Below, piece after piece: positions 47,311-56,964 of a DNA stretch of 64,000 nt; the stretch's first letter is position 1, and each line of letters starts with the position of its first letter. The notes under the pieces were generated by a model. The model worked only from the letters and a program-made list of their open reading frames with translations, did not search any database and had not been told where the DNA came from. Both the position numbers and the translations under genes were made by a program. This stretch comes from Atopobium sp. oral taxon 810 str. F0209 (GTDB taxonomy: Bacteria; Actinomycetota; Coriobacteriia; Coriobacteriales; Atopobiaceae): NCBI RefSeq assembly GCF_000466405.1, contig NZ_KE952937.1:1-64000 (forward strand). The letters run 5' to 3'.

Positions 47311-48339
47311 TTACTGAGCAGGTTTTGTTGGCTTCCAGGCAGAATAATTCGAATCAAAGTGTGAGCGGAAGGTATTCTTGCCACTTGAGTCGGTATGCTC
47401 ATTAATTGCAGCAAAGACCTCATCATCTCTACCCTCTGCATTGTCAAGTTCGGCAGACTTCTTCCAACATTTACGGAGATCATCAGACCAGTTACGCAAC
47501 CACGAACCTAAAGTTTTAAAGTTAGATACATCCTGAGCATAGGTACCAGTTGTGATATCAATCTCGTCTAATGATTTGATGGTATTATCCAGATGAATGG
47601 CAAGCTCCTCTTGGCTATCATGACCTGCTTTACGTTCGTCAGCACTGCCCATCGTGCCCTTTTCTTTTAGCAGGGTTTCGCTTTTTTCGAGCTCCTCTTC
47701 ATAGCTTTTGTACTGCTTGTAAACTGCCATGAGCTTTTGGTACGTCAGTTCATCGGCAGAAAGCACTGTTTTTTCTGCATCAGAGCCAGATGCCTTATCT
47801 TGACTTAACGCATTTTTTTTGCCAGGAAATCCCGCCATAGACGTATCCGCAGGTACCTTTGCTTTGGTGGCAAAAGCCTCAGCATTCCAAGGATGAGTGA
47901 TATAAAGTACCGTACCACCCACCACAAGCAATGACGCTAGAGCTGCTACCAACGCTACACGAGCACGTGGGAAATTATCATGTTTATTTAAAGGGTCGTA
48001 AGCCTCAGGATTTGCAGGAACCGCGCTTTCGATACGCGGCATTGCATGGGTCTCCCCTTCCTCCAAACTCTTTTCCTCACGGGCTTTCCGTTCTTCTTCG
48101 GCTTTTTTTAAAATCTCTTTGTTAGCTGTAGATATATTGCTCTGCAGATGAAGATTGACAGGTACAGGGGTACCGCACGCAGAACACCGGTCAGCACCTA
48201 AAGGAACCAGCGCACCACAATTGGCACACCACCTTTGCTCAAGACGAGGAAGTCGCGTGGTCATGCCCAAGTCGCCATGACAAGCAGGACAACGCAATAC
48301 ATCATCAGAAATATGCGAACCGCAATGTGGACAAATCAC
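47311..48339 (-). CDS. Membrane protein with two N-terminal zinc ribbons
   Basis: Two CxxC...CxxC zinc ribbons occupy residues 1-56 (CPHCGSHISDD with CPAC; CANCGALVPLG with CSAC). A charged coiled segment (ILKKAEEERKAREEKSLEE) follows. A membrane segment near 130-150 (VALVAALASLLVVGG) leads to an extracytoplasmic helical domain rich in charged residues. At 342 aa it has no recognised catalytic motif. Zinc-ribbon membrane proteins of this layout are common in Gram-positives and of unknown role. The GTG start follows AGGAGGAGG. Confidence 0.72.
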   Translation of the reverse strand: MICPHCGSHISDDVLRCPACHGDLGMTTRLPRLEQRWCANCGALVPLGADRCSACGTPVPVNLHLQSNISTANKEILKKAEEERKAREEKSLEEGETHAMPRIESAVPANPEAYDPLNKHDNFPRARVALVAALASLLVVGGTVLYITHPWNAEAFATKAKVPADTSMAGFPGKKNALSQDKASGSDAEKTVLSADELTYQKLMAVYKQYKSYEEELEKSETLLKEKGTMGSADERKAGHDSQEELAIHLDNTIKSLDEIDITTGTYAQDVSNFKTLGSWLRNWSDDLRKCWKKSAELDNAEGRDDEVFAAINEHTDSSGKNTFRSHFDSNYSAWKPTKPAQ

Positions 48340-48401
48340 AGACCTCCTCCTTTCTCATTCATAGATGCGCAATCCTAACATAGACCAGACTGTTTGCGCA
48401 C

Positions 48402-51146
48402 TTATGCCTCACTCAAATCATTGAGCACATAGGGCAAGATACCCCCTGCTCGTACAAAATCTGCCTCAGTTGGCGTATCAATACGTACCACACACTCAAA
48501 ATGCACACTGTCGCCATTGGCTTTGTGGGCACAGACCTTACAGCTTGTATCGCCACCTATAAGTTGTTCAAGTTTAATTTCGGACAAATCAAACTCTTCA
48601 CTGCCATCAAGGCCTAGTGTTTCAGCATTTTGACCCTCAACAAACTGTAGAGGGATAACACCCATTTGCACAAGGTTAGAACGATGGATGCGTTCAAAAC
48701 TTTCTGCAAGTACCGCACGAACACCCAACAAGGCAGGACCTTTTGCAGCCCAATCGCGACTAGATCCCGAGCCATACATCTTGCCCGCTATGATAACGAG
48801 AGGAATTTGCTTGCTACGATAGTCCATAGCAGCATCAAAGATACTAGTGAGCGAGCCATCAACAAAGTTGCGCGTCCAGCCACCCGTCTTACCAGCAGCA
48901 AGCTTGTTGATGAGCTTTACGTTGGCAAATGTACCACGCATCATAAGCTCATGATTACCACGGCGACTACCAAAAGTATTAAAGTTGTCCTCGCTCGTAC
49001 CACGCTCGATTAAATAGCATGCAGCGGGACCATCACTCGCAATGCTTCCTGCTGGCGAAATATGGTCTGTTGTTACAAAATCACCTAACAAGGCAAGTGC
49101 GCGAGCACCTTGGATCTTGATGCTCTTCCCTGCCCGTGCATCTTCAAAATAGCTGGGACGACGTACATAGGTAGACGAAGAATCCCAACCGAAGGTAGCA
49201 GAAGAGCTTGAAGGGATAGAAACCCATTCAGGATAGCCACTCAGCAGTCCTATGCCGCCTTCTTCGTAAAGCTCAGGAGTCAGCACTGTTGCCAAGATCT
49301 GAGTTACCTCATCATCGCTTGGCATCAACTCAGAAAGCATGATGGGCGTACCATCAGCAGTATGTCCTACTGGTGTCGACGTCAAATCACAATTAACCGT
49401 ACCGGTTAGCGCATATGCAATCACCAGCGCTGGCTCCATGAGGAAGTTTTGCGCTACGTCAGGAGAGATACGCCCATCAAAATTACGATTACCTGAAAGC
49501 ACGCTTGCAAGCTCAACTTGGTCTGCGACATCGTGAAGAGGAGCAGCAATAGGACCTGAGTTACCAATACAACTCATGCAGCCAAAGCCACACACAGCAA
49601 AGCCTAGCTGCTCAAGACTTTCAGAAAGACCTGCACGATCAAGAATCATCGCTGCCGCATGACTGCCTGGAGCCAAAATAGTCTTGACCCAAGGAGCAGT
49701 ATGTAAACCCTTATCAACTGCCGCCTTTGCAAGAAGACCAGCCTGAACCATCATGGCGGGGTCAGTTGCTGTAGTACAGCTTGTGATAGCAGCAATCGCA
49801 ACAGCACCATGACCAATCTGATAACTATGTCCCTTCAGTTGGATATCAAAAATCTCATCAGGCTTATGACCGTGAGCAACAACACCCTCTTCAAAACGCG
49901 TGACAAGCTCTGCGGGTACTACACGGCGATGTGGTCTTGAAGGTCCAGCTAAACTCTGCTGTACTTCGGCAAGACTCATCTCAATTGTCTTGGCATACAC
50001 ACGATCAAAAGATTCGCCCAGCATACCTTGCAAATCAAGATATCTTTCAATGAGGCTGATTTGCTCTTCTGAGCGGCCTGTAAGCCAGAGATAATCCATC
50101 GTACGCTTGTCTGCTGGGAAGAGTGTAGTTGTAGCTCCGTACTCAGGAGTCATATTGGCAACACAGGCACGTTGGGTAGCGCTTAACGTACCCACACCAT
50201 CACCAGTGACCTCTACAAGACTACCCACAACACCCTCTGCGCGCAGTCGCTCGCACACCGTAAGCGCTAAATCCATACCGCTGATACCTTGTGGCAGTCT
50301 ACCTGTAAGTTTGAGTTCGACCACAGGAGGTACCAACATACTTATCGGCTGACCTAAAGCGGCAGCCTCAGCCTCTATACCACCAACACCCCATCCAAGA
50401 ACACCTAGACCATTTGCCGTGGTGGTATGGGAGTCTGTACCAACTAGACTATCAAAACATGCAACGGGAACTGCTTCTTTAGCAAGAGCGTCAGTAGAGA
50501 CAATCTCGCAGAAACGTTCCATGTTGAGCTGATGGCAAATCCCCTCTCCTGGAGGAACTATACGCACATTGTCAAAGGATTCTGCTGACCACTTAAGGAA
50601 AGCAAAGCGTTCACGATTGCGCTCTGCTTCCTTGAGACGATTATTACGTGCAGAGTCGGATGTACCTGCCTCATCAGCAATGACCGAATGGTCAATGACC
50701 AAGGTACAAGGAATACGCGGGCTCACACGCTCTGGATTGCCGCCGCGGGCTGCCATAGCATCACGCATAGCAGCAAAGTCCACAAAAACAGGTACACCCG
50801 TAAAATCCTGAAAGAGCACGCGAGCGGGCATGAAAGGAATCTCAGCACCTTTGGCGCCTTCAAGCCCCGCCGAGATGATACGGCCTGCCAAAAGAGCTGC
50901 CTCATCGTCATCTTTGGCACGACGTACGCAGTTTTCTAGCAAAATACATAAGGCACGGGGAAGCTTATCTGCCCCAGGAATTTCTGCGACTTTATATGCA
51001 CGGAACTTCTTTTGACCAACAACAAGCTCTAAGCCCTCTCTCGCCTTGTGCACCGCCTGCACAAAGCTCTCAGAGCTAATATCAACTTTCAAATCGGTCG
51101 CGCAAAGCTTCTTGCCGAGCTGCGCGTCGCTTGTCACGTCTAACAT
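48402..51146 (-). CDS. acnA: Aconitate hydratase A
   Basis: [4Fe-4S] enzyme interconverting citrate and isocitrate. Family blocks: MPARVLFQDFTGVPVFVD, VGTDSHTTTANGLGVLGWGVGG, the cluster Cys in TSCTTATDP and GFGCMSCIGNSG, LLGDFVTTDHISPAGSI, and MYGSGSSRDWAAKGPALLGV. At 914 aa it is full length. The start given has a perfect GGAGG 6 bases upstream but overlaps the P-type ATPase gene by 65 bases. A GTG at 51060-51062 would avoid the overlap and fits the family N-terminus, so the start is uncertain. No other TCA genes are in the window. Confidence 0.93.
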   Translation of the reverse strand: MLDVTSDAQLGKKLCATDLKVDISSESFVQAVHKAREGLELVVGQKKFRAYKVAEIPGADKLPRALCILLENCVRRAKDDDEAALLAGRIISAGLEGAKGAEIPFMPARVLFQDFTGVPVFVDFAAMRDAMAARGGNPERVSPRIPCTLVIDHSVIADEAGTSDSARNNRLKEAERNRERFAFLKWSAESFDNVRIVPPGEGICHQLNMERFCEIVSTDALAKEAVPVACFDSLVGTDSHTTTANGLGVLGWGVGGIEAEAAALGQPISMLVPPVVELKLTGRLPQGISGMDLALTVCERLRAEGVVGSLVEVTGDGVGTLSATQRACVANMTPEYGATTTLFPADKRTMDYLWLTGRSEEQISLIERYLDLQGMLGESFDRVYAKTIEMSLAEVQQSLAGPSRPHRRVVPAELVTRFEEGVVAHGHKPDEIFDIQLKGHSYQIGHGAVAIAAITSCTTATDPAMMVQAGLLAKAAVDKGLHTAPWVKTILAPGSHAAAMILDRAGLSESLEQLGFAVCGFGCMSCIGNSGPIAAPLHDVADQVELASVLSGNRNFDGRISPDVAQNFLMEPALVIAYALTGTVNCDLTSTPVGHTADGTPIMLSELMPSDDEVTQILATVLTPELYEEGGIGLLSGYPEWVSIPSSSSATFGWDSSSTYVRRPSYFEDARAGKSIKIQGARALALLGDFVTTDHISPAGSIASDGPAACYLIERGTSEDNFNTFGSRRGNHELMMRGTFANVKLINKLAAGKTGGWTRNFVDGSLTSIFDAAMDYRSKQIPLVIIAGKMYGSGSSRDWAAKGPALLGVRAVLAESFERIHRSNLVQMGVIPLQFVEGQNAETLGLDGSEEFDLSEIKLEQLIGGDTSCKVCAHKANGDSVHFECVVRIDTPTEADFVRAGGILPYVLNDLSEA

Positions 51147-53517
51147 TCAATGCCTCCACCCGAGCAACTGCACCTTTAAGGAACCCGGCATCAAGCGCAG
51201 GCCCACTTAGCCAATCATAACTATGCTTGAATATCCCAATTGACAGCAAAGCTACAATCGCGCAAAAGATGTAACCTCCAAGCGATAAATCCTCAATTGA
51301 GAAGAACTTGGAGAAAAATAACACTGCAATCAGAAGTGAACAGATCATGACTCCAAGAAGAGTCCTTCTGAGCGCATTAAGCGGCAGTGAAATGCGCCAT
51401 ACCAACATAATGCCTATGATGGCAACCAAATAAGTGCACGCTGTTGATACCAATCCAAAAGACCAACCAAGCGCACGTCCAGCCAAAATCTCGGCAAAAA
51501 GAGCTACGACAATCGCCAAAGATGCAGGTAGCGAACGACTAAGCACGTGCTCAAGGAAAGATCCTGTTACAAGCTCATGATTGGGTTCCAGTGCAAGTAC
51601 CAAGCTTGGAAGTCCAATAACGATGCCCGACAAGAGCGAGGCCTGTATGGGAATAAAGGGGTATGGTGGCAAAAATACGCAAATAAAAGCCAGGACTGCA
51701 GCATAGACCGTCTTTACCAAAAACAGAGAAGCAGAGCGCTGAAGATTATTGATAGAACGACGCCCTTCAGCAACAACCTCAGGCATATGAGCAAAATCAT
51801 CATCAGCAAGGACAATTTCGGCGACATTGCGAGCAGCAGCAGAACCCGAAGCCATAGCGACCGAACAGTCCGCTTCACGCAACGCCAAGATATCGTTAAC
51901 TCCATCGCCCGTCATAGCAACCGTATGACCTTGGTTTTTGAGTGCAATAACCAATTCACGCTTTATTTCGGGGGTCACACGACCAAAGACTCGACAATCC
52001 TTCACAGCCTGTGCAATAGCTTTTTTGTCTGTGAGCGTTGAAGTATCAATCCATTTGTCTGCCTGAGGAACACCCGCTGTGCGAGCAATGGCGGAGACCG
52101 TTACAGGATCATCGCCCGAAATTACACGGAGATTGACTCCTTGTTGGATAAAGTATTCCATCGTCTCCTTTGCGCTAGCACGGAGCTCGTCTTGGATACT
52201 CACAAAGCCAAGGAGTTGAGGTTTGCCAACAAATACAGCCTCTTCGTCAAAGTCCTCAACACGTGCCACAATCAATACACGAGCTAGCTCGCCAAAAGAA
52301 CGAAGTTTGGTCTCTACAGAGGAAAACTCATCGCCAAGTACAAATTGTGCCGCACCCATTACGAGTGCTTGTCCCTCAGAACAAATACAACCTGAATATT
52401 TACGCCGAGAAGAAAAAGGAATCGCACGCACAACATCCAGCGCTGCAATCTGTTGTGTTTTAACAAAATTCAAGATAGCGGTAGCAGTTTCGTTTGCATC
52501 ATCCTCACTTGCATGAGCAATGGTAGAAATTGCTGTGAGTGTTTGTTGGCGAAGTTGTTCACCATCATCAGCACCTACAACTTGGTCGACAATCATGCCA
52601 CCTGTGGTAATAGTGCCCGTCTTGTCCAAACAAAGCGCATCAACACGAGCAAGTGTCTCAATGCAATATGCCTGCTGCACAAGCACCTGATGCTGACCCA
52701 AACGCGTAGTTGCGACGGCTAATACCGTCGAAGTCAACAGTACAAGACCTTGAGGAATCATTGCGATAACTGCAGACACAGAGGTCAAAATCGCATGATT
52801 AAGCTCGGCTCCCGTCATAGATGTACGAATAAAGAGCGCGATCCCCAGAGGAATCAGCATGTAGCCACCTAGACGGACAACAGATTCAACAACGTTTTTA
52901 ATTTCAGAGCGTATAGGCTTAACGTATTTTGCCTCCGCATTGATACGAGCAGCATAACCATCCTTGCCTACCTTATTAACGCGACATACAAGAGATCCCG
53001 AGTCAACGAATGAACCCGAGAGAATCTCGTCACCAACATGTTTTGATACAGGCTCAGACTCACCCGTCAATAAACTTTCATTCATTGTCGCAGCACCTGC
53101 AAGCACCAAAGAATCTGCGGGCACCTGCTGTCCATGGGCAAGAACAATCACATCATCAAGCACAAGTTCTGAAGAGGAAATAAGCTGGTCTTTGCCATCG
53201 CGCCGTACATGCACATCTGAGGCAGTTAAGAGCTGCAGTCTATCAACCTGACGTTTTGCTCGAATCTCTTGAATAACGCCAATAAAAAGATTAATGAGAG
53301 GAGTTGTAACAAACAAGAGATTGCGAAAATAACCTGTAGTAAGCACCAGAAGCGCAATCACTAGGTTTATGCCATTAAAGAAGGTAAGGGTATGCTCGCT
53401 GATGATTTGCGAAATGGTTTTTGTTTTGACATCAGTGTCGACATTTGATTTACCCTGCGCCTTACGCTTTGCTACCTCAGCTCCACTAAGGCCCGTATAG
53501 TTATCGGAAAACGCCAA
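51082..53517 (-). CDS. Cation-translocating P-type ATPase (CtpE-like)
   Basis: It has eight to ten membrane segments. The actuator loop carries LLTGESEPV. The phosphorylation motif is LCLDKTGTIT (Asp298), and the hinge shows VAMTGDGVNDILALREADCSVAM. It most resembles the actinobacterial CtpE branch, implicated in calcium uptake. The M4 motif reads AMIPQGLVLLTS where PEGL is expected, so an ion-binding Glu is replaced by Gln (Gln256). The start is placed at TTG 53515-53517 with AGAGGGGGA upstream. An in-frame GTG at 53536-53538 lacks a ribosome site. The gene end overlaps acnA. Confidence 0.85.
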   Translation of the reverse strand: MAFSDNYTGLSGAEVAKRKAQGKSNVDTDVKTKTISQIISEHTLTFFNGINLVIALLVLTTGYFRNLLFVTTPLINLFIGVIQEIRAKRQVDRLQLLTASDVHVRRDGKDQLISSSELVLDDVIVLAHGQQVPADSLVLAGAATMNESLLTGESEPVSKHVGDEILSGSFVDSGSLVCRVNKVGKDGYAARINAEAKYVKPIRSEIKNVVESVVRLGGYMLIPLGIALFIRTSMTGAELNHAILTSVSAVIAMIPQGLVLLTSTVLAVATTRLGQHQVLVQQAYCIETLARVDALCLDKTGTITTGGMIVDQVVGADDGEQLRQQTLTAISTIAHASEDDANETATAILNFVKTQQIAALDVVRAIPFSSRRKYSGCICSEGQALVMGAAQFVLGDEFSSVETKLRSFGELARVLIVARVEDFDEEAVFVGKPQLLGFVSIQDELRASAKETMEYFIQQGVNLRVISGDDPVTVSAIARTAGVPQADKWIDTSTLTDKKAIAQAVKDCRVFGRVTPEIKRELVIALKNQGHTVAMTGDGVNDILALREADCSVAMASGSAAARNVAEIVLADDDFAHMPEVVAEGRRSINNLQRSASLFLVKTVYAAVLAFICVFLPPYPFIPIQASLLSGIVIGLPSLVLALEPNHELVTGSFLEHVLSRSLPASLAIVVALFAEILAGRALGWSFGLVSTACTYLVAIIGIMLVWRISLPLNALRRTLLGVMICSLLIAVLFFSKFFSIEDLSLGGYIFCAIVALLSIGIFKHSYDWLSGPALDAGFLKGAVARVEALNVRRDKRRAARQEALRDRFES

Positions 53518-53543
53518 CGTTCCCCCTCTCAAAGCCACCCATC

Positions 53544-53573
53544 TTGCCCTATCCTAGAGCGATTAACTATAAT
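53544..53573 (+). promoter_or_regulatory. Promoter of tRNA-Arg
   Basis: TTGCCC (53544-53549) and a perfect TATAAT (53568-53573) with an 18-base spacer. The start is expected a few bases before the tRNA at 53585. Confidence 0.7.
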
Positions 53574-53584
53574 GCCAAATGTTC

Positions 53585-53661
53585 GCCCTCTTAGCTCAGT
53601 GGATTAGAGCGTCTGCCTCCGGAGCAGAAGGCCGCGGGTTCGAATCCCACAGAGGGCACCA
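53585..53661 (+). tRNA. tRNA-Arg (anticodon CCG)
   Basis: This is a 77-nt tRNA with encoded CCA. Acceptor GCCCTCT/AGAGGGC, D arm GCTC...GAGC, anticodon stem TCTGC/GCAGA with loop CTCCGGA (anticodon CCG, reading CGG), and T arm with GGTTCGAATCC. It has its own promoter and terminator. Confidence 0.96.
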
Positions 53662-53672
53662 GACACAAAATG

Positions 53673-53710
53673 AGTCCGTAGGAGCATAAACTTCTACGGA
53701 CTTTTATTTC
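53673..53710 (+). terminator. Terminator of tRNA-Arg
   Basis: AGTCCGTAGGAG (53673-53684) pairs with CTTCTACGGACT (53691-53702, one mismatch) around CATAAA and is followed by TTTATTT. On the opposite strand it may also serve the aroB transcript end. Confidence 0.8.
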
Positions 53711-53724
53711 AAAAAAATAAGACT

Positions 53725-54792
53725 TTAGCGACACAAATCCAGAATTTGACGATATTTCTCAAGGCTGACGCGCTCGACTATAACCTCTCCAATAGCATGT
53801 ATACGCACGAGATTGATGTGATTGCCGTGACGTTTTTTATCCGCTAAAGATCGCCGATAGAGACAATCAACATCAAGCGCTGTCGTAGTAGGTAGTCCAT
53901 GCGCAGCACAGAGCCTACTAATACGTTTGCTGGTGTCAATATCGCAGAGCCCAAGAGCTGCATCAGCACGGGCCATACAGCAAAGACCTGCAGCAACGCA
54001 GCTACCATGACCCAGGTGATACCTGCTTTCTGCTTCAATAGCATGGCCTATTGTGTGACCCAAATTAAGGGTCTGACGAAGTCCTGCTTCGCGTTCGTCT
54101 GCATCCACTACATCACGTTTAATCTCAACACAACGACTCACAAGCTCAATGGTGCGCTGAGGATCATCCAACGTCAGTGGTCTCTCTTCAAGAGAAGCAA
54201 AAAGCTTTGGGTCACAAAGTACTCCATACTTGATAATCTCACCGATAGAATCAGAGAATAGCTCGGGCGATAGAGTTGATAGGCATGTGACATCAGCAAT
54301 AACTGCAGATGGTTGCCAAAATGCACCCGCAAGATTTTTACCTGCCGCAAGGTCCACTGCTGTCTTGCCACCAACAGAGGAATCAACCATAGCAAGTAAT
54401 GAAGTGGGCACCTGTACTACCGCACAACCGCGCATATAACAGGCAGCAGCAAAGCCAGCCAAATCGCCTACGACACCACCGCCCAACGCCACCACAACAT
54501 CATCTCGAGTGAGGCCAGCAGCGGCAATATTTTCAAGCAGACCTGCGAGGACTGTCATATTTTTGGATTGCTCACCTGCAGGGATGATGGCAGTTTTTAC
54601 TTCGTAAGCTGCAGCATTAAGCGCGTTATATGTTTGCCTACCATACAAGGGGTATACATTGCTATCCGAGACGAGCATGGCTTTTTGGCCGCCAACAGAA
54701 GTACGCACTACAGAACCCAAAGAATCTAAAATGTCACTTCCTACATGCACTTCATAGCTACGCGATGCCGTATTCACCGAAACGCTTTTCAT
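53725..54792 (-). CDS. aroB: 3-dehydroquinate synthase
   Basis: Second shikimate step, converting DAHP to 3-dehydroquinate with NAD and a divalent metal. It contains the NAD-binding DVVVALGGGVVGDLAGFAAA, then VQVPTSLLAMVDSSVGGKTAVD and the metal-binding His in RQTLNLGHTIGHAIEAES and HGSCVAAG. At 355 aa it is normal. GAGGAG lies 7 bases before the ATG. It is the last gene of the minus-strand aroF-tyrA-aroB operon. Confidence 0.96.
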   Translation of the reverse strand: MKSVSVNTASRSYEVHVGSDILDSLGSVVRTSVGGQKAMLVSDSNVYPLYGRQTYNALNAAAYEVKTAIIPAGEQSKNMTVLAGLLENIAAAGLTRDDVVVALGGGVVGDLAGFAAACYMRGCAVVQVPTSLLAMVDSSVGGKTAVDLAAGKNLAGAFWQPSAVIADVTCLSTLSPELFSDSIGEIIKYGVLCDPKLFASLEERPLTLDDPQRTIELVSRCVEIKRDVVDADEREAGLRQTLNLGHTIGHAIEAESRYHLGHGSCVAAGLCCMARADAALGLCDIDTSKRISRLCAAHGLPTTTALDVDCLYRRSLADKKRHGNHINLVRIHAIGEVIVERVSLEKYRQILDLCR

Positions 54793-54804
54793 CAGTTTTC
54801 TCCT

Positions 54805-55701
54805 CTAAGCAGAGCGCGACTCCGCCTCACGCTTCAGGCGGTCGCCTTCCGCTAAAAGATCAAAGAGTTTTTGCTCATCATGCTTATCAAGTGCATCTTT
54901 GTACTGCTGCAAATTGCCAATCAAAAGCTCTAGTTCTGTACTTAAATTATCTGCATTATCCAAAAAGAGTTCTGTCCACATACCTGGATTCAAACGTGCC
55001 ACACGCGTTAAATCACGGTATGAACCAGCCGAGAAACCCTTGTGATGGCGGGCAGTAGGACTTTTGACATAAGCATTAGACACCACATGCGCAAGCTGGC
55101 TGGTATAAGCAATCATCTCATCATGATAGGCAGCAGTAGCAAGCATCCAGCTACCAAAGCCCGCTGGCTCTAGAAGTCGCTTGAGTCGCTCCAGAATATT
55201 TACACGCTCAATGTCATCCATATGCTCAGGAGGTACCACAACCATAGGAGCACCGCGAAACATTGAGGCGCGTGAATGTGCATAACCAGAGTACTGAGTA
55301 CCCGCCATAGGGTGACAGCCCACAAAAGCAAAACTATATTTTTTTGCCATCGGAAAGCAGCTTTCACAAACTGTACGCTTAACTCCCACCGTGTCAATCA
55401 CAATAGCGCCCGTTGAAATAAGCGGGGCTTTCTCTTGTAACCACTCAATCGCTGCGGCAGGATAACCCGCCAAAATCAAGAGTTCACAGCTGGGGATGGA
55501 CTCGTCGTTGAGTTCACCTGCAACCGTATCAATCATCGCTAACTCGAGAGTTGAATGTGTGCGATTCCAAGCAAAGACCTCGCGTCCACCCTCATGGAGG
55601 GCTTTGGCAAAAGAGCCTCCCATCAGACCAAGGCCAACGATACCAACACGCCCTGGAACAAAATTCAATGCACTGGATTCATCTCGGCTAGGCTGTGGCA
55701 T
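54805..55701 (-). CDS. tyrA: Prephenate dehydrogenase
   Basis: Oxidative decarboxylation of prephenate to 4-hydroxyphenylpyruvate on the way to Tyr. The Rossmann motif is VGIVGLGLMGGSFAKAL. The active-site His is in FVGCHPMAGTQYSG, followed by the helical dimerisation domain (TSQLAHVVSNAY, ARHHKGFSAGSYRDLTRVA). There is no C-terminal ACT domain, so no obvious Tyr-feedback site. I start at ATG 55699-55701, overlapping the aroF end by 14 bases. The longer frame to 55770 reads through aroF. Confidence 0.94.
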   Translation of the reverse strand: MPQPSRDESSALNFVPGRVGIVGLGLMGGSFAKALHEGGREVFAWNRTHSTLELAMIDTVAGELNDESIPSCELLILAGYPAAAIEWLQEKAPLISTGAIVIDTVGVKRTVCESCFPMAKKYSFAFVGCHPMAGTQYSGYAHSRASMFRGAPMVVVPPEHMDDIERVNILERLKRLLEPAGFGSWMLATAAYHDEMIAYTSQLAHVVSNAYVKSPTARHHKGFSAGSYRDLTRVARLNPGMWTELFLDNADNLSTELELLIGNLQQYKDALDKHDEQKLFDLLAEGDRLKREAESRSA

Positions 55702-56782
55702 CCTCTTCCCTCTCAGTAGCAAGATTTTTTGCATCCATTGAGCCAGGCAGTGGCGCCTCCTCATAATCAAGGTCTGCAGTAATTGCCTGACGAATCAAAG
55801 CAATGCGCTTCATAGCCTCGGCAAACATCTCAGGAGTTAATGCCTGCGCACCATCAGACCATGCGAGCGAGGGATGATTGTGGACTTCGATTTCTAGACC
55901 ATCAGCGCCCGCAGCAGTTGCCGCGTATGCAATAGGACTCACGTAACGTGTATGGCCCGTCGCATGACTGGGATCACCCACCACAGGCAAGTGAGTCAGT
56001 TTGTGTAGTACAGGAATTGCATTTACATCAAAGGTATTACGAGTACGCGTCTCAAAGCTGCGGATGCCACGCTCGCACAGAATAACGTTCTGATTTCCCT
56101 CACTCATGATGTACTCTGCAGCCATCAGCAACTCATCTACCATACCGGCAATTCCACGCTTAAGCAGGATGGGGATGTTGGTTTTGCCCACTTCACGCAG
56201 CAACGGGAAATTCTGCGCATTTCGAGCACCAATCTGCATGACATTAATCTTTTTGTCCACAAAAAGTTGAACATCGCGAGGATCCATAACCTCAGTAACA
56301 ATAGGCATATTGGTTTCTTCTGCCGCCTCAAGCAAGAGGTCAAGTCCTTCTTCACCCATACCTTGGTAAGCATAGGGACTCGTGCGAGGCTTGTATGCGC
56401 CTCCACGCAACATCGTAGCCCCAGCCTCTTTGACTGCACGCGCAATCTCAATCAGGTTCATTCCTTCAACTGAACAAGGTCCAGCCATAACTTGAAAATG
56501 ACCGCCACCAATCAATACGCCTCGACCACAATCAACAATGGTGTCATTGGGATGAAACTTACGATTGGCCTTTTTGAAAGGTTCAGACACACGCTGGACC
56601 TGCTCAATGATGTCCATACTTTCAAGCAAAAATGGATCAATTTGTGTGGTATCGCCAATAATGCCAACAATGGTTTCATTTTGACCCTGACTGACATTTG
56701 CCTTGTACCCACGACCCTCAATCCATTGAATGAAATGGTCCAACTGTTCTTTGGTAGCCGTTTTTTTAACGATGGCAATCAT
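55688..56782 (-). CDS. aroF: 3-deoxy-7-phosphoheptulonate (DAHP) synthase, AroA-beta type
   Basis: First shikimate step, condensing PEP and erythrose 4-phosphate. An N-terminal ferredoxin-like regulatory domain covers residues 1-70 (IAIVKKTATKEQLDHFIQ). The KDO8P-synthase-like barrel follows with FQVMAGPCSVEG, TMLRGGAYKPRTSPYAYQG, the metal Cys within NVILCERGIRSFE and PVVGDPSHATGH. At 364 aa this matches the B. subtilis/Thermotoga-type single-chain enzyme. I start at ATG 56780-56782, 9 bases after GGAGG. It is divergent from aroA. Confidence 0.95.
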   Translation of the reverse strand: MIAIVKKTATKEQLDHFIQWIEGRGYKANVSQGQNETIVGIIGDTTQIDPFLLESMDIIEQVQRVSEPFKKANRKFHPNDTIVDCGRGVLIGGGHFQVMAGPCSVEGMNLIEIARAVKEAGATMLRGGAYKPRTSPYAYQGMGEEGLDLLLEAAEETNMPIVTEVMDPRDVQLFVDKKINVMQIGARNAQNFPLLREVGKTNIPILLKRGIAGMVDELLMAAEYIMSEGNQNVILCERGIRSFETRTRNTFDVNAIPVLHKLTHLPVVGDPSHATGHTRYVSPIAYAATAAGADGLEIEVHNHPSLAWSDGAQALTPEMFAEAMKRIALIRQAITADLDYEEAPLPGSMDAKNLATEREEDATA

Positions 56783-56917
56783 AGGGGCCATCCTCCTTTG
56801 TCCCAGGTTCAAAATATTTAGTCGTGGTACATGGTAACAGCGCAACAAAAATAAATATTTTCAAATGACTAGTTGGTAACTACTGCGACGCATTTATATC
56901 TCTTGAATTCTCCACTC

Positions 56918-56936
56918 CTTACAATAACTATGTAAG
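56918..56936. promoter_or_regulatory. Operator-like inverted repeat between aroF and aroA
   Basis: CTTACA-ATAACTA-TGTAAG is a perfect 6-bp inverted repeat 28 bases before the aroA start, in the 182-base divergent region. It overlaps a possible -10 (TACAAT, 56920-56925). The rest of the region is AT-rich with no clear promoter pair. Confidence 0.4.
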
Positions 56937-56964
56937 AAAAGTAACGAGATTTCGGAGTTCATGC

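Noticed and set aside
53539-53724. Prophage or integrative element at tRNA-Arg
   Set aside because: The tRNA is flanked by its own promoter and terminator and by housekeeping genes on both sides. No integrase or repeat of the tRNA end is visible.
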